Shown one piece after another: positions 1-8,280 of a DNA stretch of 64,000 bases (positions are counted from its first letter, which is position 1; every line of letters begins with the position of its first letter). The notes below the pieces were generated by a model that saw only the letters and a list, made by a program, of their open reading frames with translations, made no database searches and had not been told where the DNA came from. Source of the stretch: Streptomyces sp. ICBB 8177. GTDB lineage: Bacteria > Actinomycetota > Actinomycetes > Streptomycetales > Streptomycetaceae. The DNA lies in NCBI RefSeq assembly GCF_003144095.1, contig NZ_NSKH01000018.1, forward strand, positions 565,965-629,964, in the 5' to 3' direction. A program made the translations under genes and the position numbers.

Positions 1-930
1 GTGGCCTGGTCCTGGTTCGACCCCACGAACGTCGGCTCGCTCGACGCCTTCACCAAGGGTATCCTGGCCGCCGTCTTCATCTACTGGGGCTGGGACACGG
101 CGGTGTCGGTCAACGAGGAGACCGCCGACCGCAACCGCACCCCCGGGCGCGCCGCCGTGATCTCCACCGTCCTGCTGCTGCTGATCTACGTGCTGGTCAC
201 CACGTCCGCGGAGGCCTTCGCAGGGATCGGCACCAAGGGCATCGGCCTGGGCAACCCCGACAACTCCGACGACGTCCTGTCCAGCCTCGGCGGCGAGGTC
301 TTCGGCAGCCACGGCTTCGGATGGTTCCTGTCCAAACTGCTGGTGCTCATGGTCCTGACCTCGGCCGCCGCCTCCACCCAGACCACCATCCTGCCGACCG
401 CGCGCACCACCTTGTCGATGGCCGCCCACCGCGCCATCCCCAGCCACTTCGCCCGCATCCACCCGCGCTTCCTCACGCCCACCTGGTCCACGGTCGGCAT
501 GGGCCTCGCCTCGGTCGCCTTCTACGTGGTGATGGTCAAGGTCAGCAACAACCTGCTCGCCGACTCCATCGGCTCCATCGGGCTGATGATCGCGTTCTAC
601 TACGGCATGACCGGCTTCGCCTGCGTCTGGTACTACCGCAAGGTCCTCACCCGCAGTCCGCGTGACCTGTGGGTCAAGGGCGTCATGCCGGGACTCGGGG
701 GCGTGCTGCTCCTCTACTTCTTCATCGACGCCTGCTTCGTGTACGCCAACCCCGCCTACGGCTACACCTCCTGGACCGTGCCGGGCGTCCACTGGCACCT
801 GGGCGGCGTCTTCATCACGGGTATCGGCGCGCTGATCCTCGGCGCGATCCTCATGGTCGTATGCCGGTACACCGCCCCCGCCTTCTTCCGCCGCGAGGTG
901 GTGCCGGTGTCCGCCGCCCGCCGTGACTAG
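1..930 (+). CDS. APC family amino acid permease, C-terminal part (5' end outside window)
   Basis: A polytopic cytoplasmic-membrane protein whose open frame runs to TAG at 928-930. The 309 visible residues hold about seven hydrophobic segments, among them LLLLIYVLVTT near residue 60, the stretch around residues 105-120 and GGVFITGIGALILGAIL near the end. The segment YWGWDTAVSVNEE near residue 28 resembles the conserved helix-and-loop region of amino acid/polyamine/organocation transporters, which couple solute uptake to the ion gradient. Full-length members are about 450-550 residues, so 150-200 N-terminal residues are probably missing and the GTG at position 1 is more likely internal than the start. 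Substrate cannot be told. The next gene begins about 110 bases downstream on the same strand. Confidence 0.75.
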   Translation: MAWSWFDPTNVGSLDAFTKGILAAVFIYWGWDTAVSVNEETADRNRTPGRAAVISTVLLLLIYVLVTTSAEAFAGIGTKGIGLGNPDNSDDVLSSLGGEVFGSHGFGWFLSKLLVLMVLTSAAASTQTTILPTARTTLSMAAHRAIPSHFARIHPRFLTPTWSTVGMGLASVAFYVVMVKVSNNLLADSIGSIGLMIAFYYGMTGFACVWYYRKVLTRSPRDLWVKGVMPGLGGVLLLYFFIDACFVYANPAYGYTSWTVPGVHWHLGGVFITGIGALILGAILMVVCRYTAPAFFRREVVPVSAARRD

Positions 931-1028
931 CCGGCCGGAGCGTCCCGGTCCCGGCACGAGGAGGGGAAAAACGGGCCTGCCGGGCGTACCGTCCCTATAG
1001 AGCCCAACGTGGGTACCCGCCCATGATT

Positions 1029-1033
1029 GAGGG
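1029..1033 (+). promoter_or_regulatory. Ribosome binding site that decides the start of the PP2C phosphatase
   Basis: GAGGG at 1029-1033 is followed by an 8-base spacer and GTG at 1042-1044. It favours this GTG over the in-frame TTG at 1027 and GTG at 1033, which would lie inside or on top of the site. Confidence 0.55.
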
Positions 1034-1041
1034 TGATCACG

Positions 1042-3210
1042 GTGCGCGACGCACAGGCGGCCTTCCGCGCCCTGCAGCGGCCCGGCGCCGAGCCGGCGGC
1101 CGACCCCGACCTCGGCGCGCTCCTGCGGCTGCTGCGGCGCTCGTTCGGCACCCTCGGCGTGCACGGCGCCGCGCTCTACACCTTCACCGGCGGCGACCAG
1201 GTCCTGGAACTCGTGACCGTGCTCGGGCTGCCGCTGGAGTTCGTCGCGCCCTGGGAGAGGGTGAGCGTGACGACCCCCGCCCCGGTCACCGACGCGGTGC
1301 GCCGCGCCGAACTGGTCTGGGTAAGCGGTGAGGACGAGATGGTCCGCCGCTACCCGCGGATCGCCATGACCGTCCCCTACCCCTTCTCGCTGGCCGCGCT
1401 GCCGCTGACGGCCGACGGGACCACGTACGGCGCCGTCTTCCTCACCTGGCCGGCCGCCCGCGCGCCCCTGCTGTCCCCGGTCGAGCGCGAGCGGCTGTGG
1501 AGCCTCGCCGGGCGGCTCGCCTCCGTACTGCGCCGCGCCGCCCGCGCGGGCACCCCGGTCCACGCCGGCACGCGGCCGCTCGGTGTGCTCCCCGACGGCG
1601 GCGCGGTGGGCGGCGAGGAGGCGCTGACCGCCATGGTCGCCCGGCTGCCGGAAGGCATGTGCGGCCTGGACCTGGGCGGCCGCCTGAACTACGTGACACC
1701 CGGCGCCGCCGAGCTGCTCGGCGTCCCGGCCCGGCGGCTGCTCGGCGCCCAGCCGTGGACGGTGCTGCCCTGGCTGCGCGATCCGGTCTACGAGGACCGC
1801 TACCGCGCCGCGCTGATCAGCCGGGAGCCCACCTCGTTCGTGGCCCTGCGGCCCCCGGACCACTGGCTCTCCTTCCACCTGTACCCGGACGGTACCGGGC
1901 TGACGGTCCGGATCAACGAGGCCGAGGTCACCCAGGACGACCAGGACCCCCTGCCCCGCGTCGAGCCGGCTCAGGCACCCGTCGAACCCACTCGCACCGG
2001 GGTCCTCTACCACCTGCTCCACCTCGCCAGCGCCCTGACCGAGGCCGCGGGCGTGCAGGACGTGGTCGACCTCGTCGCCGACCAGATCGTGCCCGCCTTC
2101 GGCGGCGACGGCGTGGCGATCCTGACCGCCGAGGGCGGGCGGCTGCACACCGTCGGCCACCGGGGCTACGCGCCCGGCGTCGTCGAGAGCTTCGACAACA
2201 CACCGCTGGGCGCGTCCACCCCCGGCGCCCGCGCGCTCCAGACCGGCGCCCCCTCGTTCTTCGAGTCCCGCGGGGAACTGGAACGCCTCTACCCCGCCCG
2301 CTTCGAACTGCGCGACGGCATGTCGGCATGGGCGTACCTGCCGCTGGTGGCCTCGGGGCGGCTGGTCGGCACCTGCGTGCTGGCGTACGCCGAACCCCAC
2401 GTCTTCGCCTTCGACGAACGCGCCATCCTCACCTCGCTCGGCGGCCTGATCGCCCAGGCGCTGGACCGGGCGCGGCTGTACGACACCAAGATGGAGCTGG
2501 CCCAGGGCCTCCAGGAGAGCCTGCTGCCGCACGCGCTGCCGCTGCTGCCGGGCCTGGAGGCGGCCGCCCGCTATCTGCCGAGCACCGAGGGCCTGGAGAT
2601 CGGCGGCGACTTCTACGACCTGATCCGCACCGACCGCGACACCGCCACCGCCGTCATCGGCGATGTCGAGGGACACAACGTCGCCGCCGCCGCCCTGATG
2701 GGGCAGATCCGCACCGCCGTGCACGCCTACGCGCGCGCCGACGCCCAGCCGGACGCGGTCCTCGTCCAGATCAACCGGCTGATGGCCGACCTCGACAGCA
2801 CCCTGCTCGCCAGTGCCGCCTGCCTGCGCGTCGACCTGGCCCGCGGCGAGGCGCTGCTCGCCAACGCGGGCCATCCGCCGCCGCTGCTGCGCACCCCGGA
2901 AGGGCAGGTCAGGACGCTGGACCTGCCGGGCGGCCCCGGGATGGTGCTGGGCGTCGACCCGGGCGCGCAGTACCGCACCGTACGGGTGCCGATGCCGCCC
3001 GGAACGGTGCTGGCGATGTACACCGACGGTCTGGTGGACCGCCCCGGCGTCGACATGGCCGCCGCACAGGCCGCGCTCGCCGACCGCCTCGCCCGGTTCG
3101 ACGACGGCCCGCTGGACGACCAGGCCGACCCGTTCATGAGCCAGGCGCTGCCGGCCGAGGGGCGCACCGACGACGTGGCCCTGTTGCTGCTGCGGTCGAC
3201 GCCGCGGTGA
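1042..3210 (+). CDS. GAF/PAS sensor protein phosphatase, PP2C (SpoIIE) type
   Basis: A cytoplasmic Ser/Thr phosphatase of about 722 residues with sensory input. By eye: a GAF-like domain at roughly 20-165, a PAS-like domain at 185-285 (EGMCGLDLGGRLNYVTPGA), a second GAF at 305-470 and a C-terminal SpoIIE/PP2C domain from about 490. The catalytic domain keeps the metal-binding signatures GGDFYDL, IGDVEGHN, ANAGHPPP and MYTDGLVD. Proteins of this build usually dephosphorylate anti-anti-sigma factors in partner-switching cascades that release alternative sigma factors; they are very numerous in streptomycetes. No anti-sigma kinase domain is fused here and no sigma or antagonist gene is adjacent, so the partner is unknown. 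It converges on the Lrp regulator with a 24-base gap. Confidence 0.88.
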   Translation: MRDAQAAFRALQRPGAEPAADPDLGALLRLLRRSFGTLGVHGAALYTFTGGDQVLELVTVLGLPLEFVAPWERVSVTTPAPVTDAVRRAELVWVSGEDEMVRRYPRIAMTVPYPFSLAALPLTADGTTYGAVFLTWPAARAPLLSPVERERLWSLAGRLASVLRRAARAGTPVHAGTRPLGVLPDGGAVGGEEALTAMVARLPEGMCGLDLGGRLNYVTPGAAELLGVPARRLLGAQPWTVLPWLRDPVYEDRYRAALISREPTSFVALRPPDHWLSFHLYPDGTGLTVRINEAEVTQDDQDPLPRVEPAQAPVEPTRTGVLYHLLHLASALTEAAGVQDVVDLVADQIVPAFGGDGVAILTAEGGRLHTVGHRGYAPGVVESFDNTPLGASTPGARALQTGAPSFFESRGELERLYPARFELRDGMSAWAYLPLVASGRLVGTCVLAYAEPHVFAFDERAILTSLGGLIAQALDRARLYDTKMELAQGLQESLLPHALPLLPGLEAAARYLPSTEGLEIGGDFYDLIRTDRDTATAVIGDVEGHNVAAAALMGQIRTAVHAYARADAQPDAVLVQINRLMADLDSTLLASAACLRVDLARGEALLANAGHPPPLLRTPEGQVRTLDLPGGPGMVLGVDPGAQYRTVRVPMPPGTVLAMYTDGLVDRPGVDMAAAQAALADRLARFDDGPLDDQADPFMSQALPAEGRTDDVALLLLRSTPR

Positions 3211-3234
3211 ACGCCCGCCGCGGGCGGCGACGTG

Positions 3235-3777
3235 TCAGCCGCGGCGGCCCGGACGGGCCGGGCCCGCGCGCTCCGGCAGCGGGCCCCTGCCGGGGATGAC
3301 CTCGAAGACCAGGTGCGTCTCGGTCTGCCGCACCGCCGGATGGACGTTGACGTGCTCCAGCACCAGGTCGCGCAGAGCCTGCGGTGACTCGACCGCGACG
3401 TGCACCAGGTAGTCGTCGGCACCGGCGATGTGGAACGCGGTGATCATGCCAGGGATGCCGGTCAGCGCCGCGTGGAAGCTGTGCACGTGGGCGCGGTTGT
3501 GACTGCCCAGCCTGACCCGGATCACAGCCTGGAGCGGCAGGCCGAGGGCGCCCAGGTCCAGCTCCGCGTGGAAGCCGCGCACCACCCCCGACTCGCGCAG
3601 CGCCCGCACCCGGTGGATGCAGGTGGACTCGGCGACGCCCACCCGGGCCGCGAGCGCGGTGTTCGTCAGCCGGCCGTCCGCCGCCAGCTCCGCCAGGATC
3701 GCCAGATCGGTGGCGTCCAGCGCCGCGGCGGGCCGCGCACCGGGCGGCGGAATCCTCGGTTCAGCGCCACTCGGCAC
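3235..3777 (-). CDS. Lrp/AsnC family transcriptional regulator
   Basis: A DNA-binding regulator of 180 residues. The N-terminal winged helix-turn-helix (LDATDLAILAELAADGRLTN, then a recognition helix near VAESTCIHRVRAL) is followed by a RAM-type ligand domain (IAGADDYLVHVAVES). The start chosen is GTG at 3777, because GGAGG lies 8 bases upstream on the minus strand; the open frame extends much further without a site. It is transcribed divergently from the PLP lyase gene starting at 3874. Lrp regulators commonly control a divergent amino-acid gene and respond to the amino acid that enzyme uses, so this one probably controls the lyase and itself. The 17-base palindrome in the shared intergenic region is a candidate operator. 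Confidence 0.87.
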   Translation of the reverse strand: MPSGAEPRIPPPGARPAAALDATDLAILAELAADGRLTNTALAARVGVAESTCIHRVRALRESGVVRGFHAELDLGALGLPLQAVIRVRLGSHNRAHVHSFHAALTGIPGMITAFHIAGADDYLVHVAVESPQALRDLVLEHVNVHPAVRQTETHLVFEVIPGRGPLPERAGPARPGRRG

Positions 3778-3816
3778 GACGGAGACCTCCAGAAAACTCA
3801 CGGCGACGGCTGGTCG

Positions 3817-3833
3817 GCCGAGGAATCCTCGGC
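3817..3833. promoter_or_regulatory. Perfect palindrome between Lrp regulator and gamma-lyase
   Basis: GCCGAGGA-A-TCCTCGGC has two 8-base arms around a single A. It lies between the divergent starts at 3777 and 3874. Part of it, AATCCTCGG, recurs at 3751-3759 inside the regulator gene. Candidate Lrp binding site; a hairpin in the leader is the alternative. Confidence 0.45.
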
Positions 3834-3873
3834 GTCCATTGCCGTCACCCGATGATCCTTGCACCATCATCGC

Positions 3874-5058
3874 ATGACTGAGCGGGTTCTTTCCCTGGAT
3901 TCCCTGGCCGTCCACGCGGGCCGGGAGGATTTCGCCGAACTGGGCGTCCACGCACCCCCGTTGGACCTCTCCTCCACCAGCCCGCTGCCCGACATCGAGG
4001 CGGGCGGGCTGTCCTACGAGTCGATGGCCACCGGCGGCCACCCCGCCGAGGGCGGCGGTTTCGTCTACGCCCGGCTGTGGAACCCCACCGTGGCCCGCTT
4101 CGAGGCAGCGCTGGCACGGCTGGAACACACCGCGGAGGCCGTCGCCTACTCCTCCGGCATGGCCGCCATGGCCGCCGCCGTGCTCGCCGCCAAGCAGCGC
4201 AGCGGCGGACGCCACGTGGTCGCCGTCCGCCCGCTGTACGGCGGCACCGACCACCTGCTCGGCTCGGGCCTGCTGGACGTGGAGGTCACCTACTGCACCG
4301 CGGGCGAGGTCGCCGCGGCGGTACGCGAAGACACCTGCCTGGTCGTCGTGGAGACCCCGGCCAACCCCACGCTCGACCTGGTCGACATCCGCGCCGTCGC
4401 CGACGCCGCGGGGGACCGGCCGCTGCTGGTCGACAACACCTTCGCGACCCCCGTACTGCAGAACCCCGCCGACCATGGCGCCGCCCTCGTGCTGCACAGC
4501 GCGACCAAGTACCTCGGCGGCCACGGCGACGTGATCGCCGGAGTCATCGCCACCGACGCCGAGTGGGCCGCCGCGCTGCGCCGGGTGCGCGCGGTGACCG
4601 GCGGCCTGCTGCACCCCCTCGCCGGATACCTGCTCCACCGGGGACTGACCACGCTCCCGGTGCGGGTACGCACCCAGCAGGCGTCCGCCGAGAAGCTGGC
4701 CGGATGGCTGGCGACGCACCCCGCCGTGCGCGAGGTCTTCTTCCCCGGCACCCCGCAGGGCGACCCGGCGGGCCTGATCGGCCGTCAGATGCGGGGCCCG
4801 GGCGCCATGGTGGCCGTGCGCCTGCGCGGCGGGTACGAGCAGGCGCTGCGCGTGACGGGCGGGGTGCGGCTGTTCACCCACGCGGTCTCGCTGGGCGGGG
4901 TGGACTCCCTCATCCAGCACCCCGCCGCGCTCACCCACCGCCCCGTCCCGGCGGACGCCCGCCCGGACGCGGACATCGTGCGGCTGTCGGTGGGCCTGGA
5001 GGACCCCGACGACCTGTGCGCGGACCTGGACGCGGCGCTCACCGGGGCGCACGGCTGA
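3874..5058 (+). CDS. PLP-dependent trans-sulfuration enzyme (cystathionine gamma-lyase / methionine gamma-lyase type)
   Basis: A cytosolic PLP enzyme of 394 residues, the normal family length. It acts on sulfur amino acids such as cystathionine, homocysteine or methionine by gamma- (or beta-) elimination. The PLP lysine sits in [12 protein letters not shown], with VDNTFATP upstream holding the Asp that pairs with the pyridine nitrogen; YSSGMAAM binds the phosphate, and the C-terminal [13 protein letters not shown] is typical. ATG at 3874 was chosen over TTG at 3859 because the family motif [13 protein letters not shown] follows directly. The divergent Lrp regulator suggests amino-acid-responsive control. 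Gamma-lyase versus gamma-synthase activity cannot be settled from sequence alone. The 3' end overlaps the convergent transporter gene by 20 bases. Confidence 0.85.
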   Translation: MTERVLSLDSLAVHAGREDFAELGVHAPPLDLSSTSPLPDIEAGGLSYESMATGGHPAEGGGFVYARLWNPTVARFEAALARLEHTAEAVAYSSGMAAMAAAVLAAKQRSGGRHVVAVRPLYGGTDHLLGSGLLDVEVTYCTAGEVAAAVREDTCLVVVETPANPTLDLVDIRAVADAAGDRPLLVDNTFATPVLQNPADHGAALVLHSATKYLGGHGDVIAGVIATDAEWAAALRRVRAVTGGLLHPLAGYLLHRGLTTLPVRVRTQQASAEKLAGWLATHPAVREVFFPGTPQGDPAGLIGRQMRGPGAMVAVRLRGGYEQALRVTGGVRLFTHAVSLGGVDSLIQHPAALTHRPVPADARPDADIVRLSVGLEDPDDLCADLDAALTGAHG

Positions 5059-7273
5059 CGTCGGTGCCCTCCGCGTCGATGGTGGGCAGCACACGCTCCA
5101 GCCAACGCGGCGTCCACCAGGCGTGCCTGCCCAGCAGCGTCATCACCGCGGGCACCAGCAGCAGCCGCACGATGGTGGCGTCGATCAGCACGCTGACCGC
5201 CAGGCCCAGACCCAGCATCTTCACCACGATGTTGTCGCTGAGCAGGAAGGCGGCGAAGACGCTCACCATGATCAGCGCGGCGCAGGTGATCACCCGCGCG
5301 GTGATCTCCAGCGCGTGGGCCACGCTGTCCTTGGCGTCCCGGGTCCGCAGCCACGCCTCGTGGACCCGGGACAGCAGGAAGATCTCGTAGTCCATGCTCA
5401 GTCCGAAGACGATGGCGAACATCATCATCGGCACGTAACTCTCGATCGGCACCTTGCCGTTGACCCCGAGGCCCGGGCCGCCCCAGCCCCACTGGAAGAC
5501 GGCGACCACCACGCCGTAGGACGCGCCGATCGACAGCAGGTTGAGCACCGCCGCCTTGAGCGCCACCAGCAGGCCGTGGAAGACCGCCAGGATGATCAGG
5601 AAGGCGAGCGCCACCACGACGCCGATGATCAGCGGCAGCCGTGCGGCGACGATGTCGATGAAGTCCACCTGCGCCGCGGTCGTACCGGTGACGTAGCCGG
5701 TGGCCGGATAGCCCTTCACCGCCTTGGGCAGCGTCTGGTCCTCGAGGTGGTTGACCAGGTCGGTGGTGTTCTTGTCCTGCGGCGCGGTGCTGGAGACCAC
5801 GGTGCCCACCAGTACCTGGCCGTTGGACGTGGGCTTCAGCGGGCTGACGCTGGCCGCGCCGGGCAGCCCGGTCAGCGCCTTGGCCGCCTGGCTCGCCAGC
5901 GCGGGACGGTCGGCGGAGGCCACCTTGGTCTGGTCGATCACCACGGTCAGCGGGCCGTTGGAGCCCGGGCCGAAACCGGCCGACAGCAGGTCGAACGCCT
6001 GACGGTCGGTGAAACTCGTGGGGTCGGCGCCGTCGTCGATGTGCCCCAGCTGGATCGACAGCAACGGGATCGCCAGCACCACCACGATCACCACACCGGC
6101 CGCCAGGAACCCCCACGGCCCGCGCTCCACCCGTTTGGCGTACCGGTGCCAGGTGCCCTGTGCCATCTCGCCGGGTTCCGCGTCGGTCTCGGCGATGGGC
6201 TTGCGCACGTGGAAGCGGTCGATGTTGCGGCCGATCAGGCCCACCAGCGCGGGCACCAGGGTGAGTGCCCCGAGCACCGCCGTGATCACGGTGACCGCCG
6301 CCGCCACCCCGAGCTTGCCGATGAAGCTCACCCGCGAGACGTACAGCCCGGCCAGCGCCACGATGACCGTGCACCCGGAGACCAGCACGGCACGCCCGCT
6401 GGTGGCGACGGCCCGGCCCGCGCTCGCCACCGGGTCCACCCGGTCGATGACCTGCTGGCGGTGGCGGGTGATCAGGAAGAGCGAGTAGTCGATGCCGACG
6501 CCGAGACCGATCATCGTGGCGAGAGTGGGGGAGACGCTGGCGAAGGTGAAGGCGGCGGCCAGCAGGCTCAGGCAGGCAAGGCCCACGATCACACTGACCA
6601 GCGCGGTCACCAGGGGCAGACCAGCCGCCAGTACGCTGCCGAAACCGATCAGCAGCACCACGATGGCCACGCCGAAGCCGATCCCCTCACTGGTGAGGTC
6701 CGCGGCCTTCGGGCGGGCCAACTCGCCCAGTGGGCCGCCGTACTGCACCTCGAGACCCGCCGAACGCATCGGTTGCACCGCCGAGTCGACACCGGTGAGG
6801 TAGGCGCTGCCCAGGGAGTTGGGGTTCTCGTCGAACCGCATCGTGATGTAGGCGATCCTGCCGTCCTTGGAGACCGCGCCGGTGGTCTGTCCCGCCGAGG
6901 GCAGCGGGTTCACCGCGGACAGCACGTGCGGCAGGGTGCTCAGCGACGCGACCGACTGGTCGATCTGCGAGGTGTACGAGGTCAGCGGCTTGTCCGGACT
7001 GTGCAGCACCACCGTGGCGCTCAGGCCGCCCGCCTTGGGGTCGTTGGCCTTGAGTACGTTGATGCCGTCGGTGGACTGCGTGCCGGAGATGGTGAAGTTG
7101 TCGGAGTACGACCCGCCGATGCTGCTCTGCGCGGCGTGCAGGGCGCCGAGGGCGACCAGCCACAGCACGATGACCACGAAGTGGTGGTGTCCGCACCACC
7201 GGCCCAGGCGTTGCAGCGCGCCGCCACCCGTCTCGGGTGGGGCGGGCGGCGTCTGGTGGATGTGCGCGGGCAT
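5039..7273 (-). CDS. MMPL/RND family transporter
   Basis: An inner-membrane protein of 744 residues with the RND-like layout: one N-terminal span ([16 protein letters not shown]), a large outside loop, five spans at about 200-350 including [20 protein letters not shown], a second loop and five more spans ending near 720 with [20 protein letters not shown]. The GxxxDY motif in both halves is the proton-relay signature of MMPL proteins. Relatives export lipids, siderophores or drugs using the proton gradient; the cargo here is unknown. The start ATG at 7273 has GGGAG 6 bases upstream. The final 20 bases overlap the convergent lyase gene. Confidence 0.88.
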   Translation of the reverse strand: MPAHIHQTPPAPPETGGGALQRLGRWCGHHHFVVIVLWLVALGALHAAQSSIGGSYSDNFTISGTQSTDGINVLKANDPKAGGLSATVVLHSPDKPLTSYTSQIDQSVASLSTLPHVLSAVNPLPSAGQTTGAVSKDGRIAYITMRFDENPNSLGSAYLTGVDSAVQPMRSAGLEVQYGGPLGELARPKAADLTSEGIGFGVAIVVLLIGFGSVLAAGLPLVTALVSVIVGLACLSLLAAAFTFASVSPTLATMIGLGVGIDYSLFLITRHRQQVIDRVDPVASAGRAVATSGRAVLVSGCTVIVALAGLYVSRVSFIGKLGVAAAVTVITAVLGALTLVPALVGLIGRNIDRFHVRKPIAETDAEPGEMAQGTWHRYAKRVERGPWGFLAAGVVIVVVLAIPLLSIQLGHIDDGADPTSFTDRQAFDLLSAGFGPGSNGPLTVVIDQTKVASADRPALASQAAKALTGLPGAASVSPLKPTSNGQVLVGTVVSSTAPQDKNTTDLVNHLEDQTLPKAVKGYPATGYVTGTTAAQVDFIDIVAARLPLIIGVVVALAFLIILAVFHGLLVALKAAVLNLLSIGASYGVVVAVFQWGWGGPGLGVNGKVPIESYVPMMMFAIVFGLSMDYEIFLLSRVHEAWLRTRDAKDSVAHALEITARVITCAALIMVSVFAAFLLSDNIVVKMLGLGLAVSVLIDATIVRLLLVPAVMTLLGRHAWWTPRWLERVLPTIDAEGTDVSRAPR

Positions 7274-7430
7274 GCGGTCTCCCTGCCGGCAGCGGCTGCT
7301 GTGCGGGCGGGCGTGCTCGGACATGGTCCCGCTTGTGGCTTTTGTACCGTGCGCTCTCTCGTCCCGCATCCGCGCGTCACCCGCCCGGCCCGCGCCGCGT
7401 CGGTCATGGGGGAGCGGGGCGCGGTGGGCG

Positions 7431-7943
7431 TCAGCGGCGACCGGTGGGCGGCGGGAGGCGGCGCAGGGCCACGTCCGTCAGCGTGCCGTCCGCGACCCGG
7501 GCGGTCATGTACGTGTGATGCGGCTGGCGGCGGCGGTCGGTGGGTGATCCCGGGTTGAGCAGCCGCAGGCCGCCGGGGGCCACCGAGTCCCACGGGATGT
7601 GGCTGTGCCCGAAGACCAGCACGTCCAGATCGGGGAAGCGCTCGGCGCAGCGCTTCTCCCGGCCCGCCGAGGGGCCCGTCTCGTGCACCACGCCGAGCCG
7701 CACGCCGTCCAGCTCGACCCGCGCCACCTCCGGCAGCCTGGCCCGCAGCGCAGGGCCGTCGTTGTTGCCGTACACACCGACCAGCCGGGCCGAGCGCTCC
7801 AGCAGCAGGTCGAGGGTGGCCACGTCCACCCAGTCCCCGGCGTGCACCACCACGTCGGCGCGGGCCACCTCGTCCAGCAGCGCCGCGGGCAGCGCCTTGG
7901 CGCGCTTGGGCAGATGGGTGTCGGACATCAGAAGCAACCGCAC
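7431..7943 (-). CDS. YfcE/MJ0936-type metallophosphoesterase
   Basis: A small cytosolic calcineurin-like phosphoesterase of 170 residues. Metal ligands are visible in order: MSDTH near the N-terminus, HAGDW, YGNND, HETG and FGHSH near residue 122, followed by LLNPGS, which closes the fold. Members hydrolyse phosphodiesters with two metal ions; biological substrates are mostly unknown. The start is GTG at 7943, just before the first beta strand (RLLLMSDTH); it has no strong Shine-Dalgarno sequence. The gene lies about 160 bases upstream of the transporter, on the same strand, and is divergent from the alpha-galactosidase. Confidence 0.85.
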   Translation of the reverse strand: MRLLLMSDTHLPKRAKALPAALLDEVARADVVVHAGDWVDVATLDLLLERSARLVGVYGNNDGPALRARLPEVARVELDGVRLGVVHETGPSAGREKRCAERFPDLDVLVFGHSHIPWDSVAPGGLRLLNPGSPTDRRRQPHHTYMTARVADGTLTDVALRRLPPPTGRR

Positions 7944-8280
7944 AATGGCGAACCTACCGCCCCGGACCGATCGCGGGGGGTCGTGCCTCGGTTGAGGTGG
8001 CGGCGTGCCGGGGTGATCACGGTGTCGGCCCTGGGGGGGCGCCCGGGCGGGAGCGTGACAGCGCGTGGCCCGGAGGGGTGGCCGTGGCCGGTGGGGAATC
8101 GTTGCGGCGGACGGCCGGGGCGGCCCACGCGAGGGTGTTGTGTCCATGACCTTGACAGGCTGATGCCGCAGCGCTGTGATGTGTGGGCTCGTTTGATCTC
8201 GTTCGGTTATGCGCGACTGTGTCGAATCCACGGTGACTCATGGGCCGTTCACCGCGGCGGTCCGTCTGGAGGTCCGGCGT
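7944..8280. other. Intergenic region between phosphoesterase and alpha-galactosidase
   Basis: These 337 bases separate two divergent genes. The only signal I can support is the promoter-like pair at 8152-8180. Open frames that cross the region have no ribosome binding site and no recognisable product. Confidence 0.4.
8152..8180 (+). promoter_or_regulatory. Candidate sigma-70-type promoter for alpha-galactosidase
   Basis: TTGACA at 8152-8157, a 17-base spacer and TGTGAT at 8175-8180. Transcription would begin near 8187, leaving a leader of roughly 95 bases before the ATG at 8281. Confidence 0.45.

Noticed and set aside
1..3. GTG at position 1 as the true permease start
   Set aside because: The protein would lack the conserved N-terminal spans of the family, so the gene most likely begins before the window.
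5123..7558. Plus-strand open frame of 811 codons
   Set aside because: Antisense shadow of the MMPL transporter; rich in His, Gln, Gly and Arg without domains or a ribosome site.
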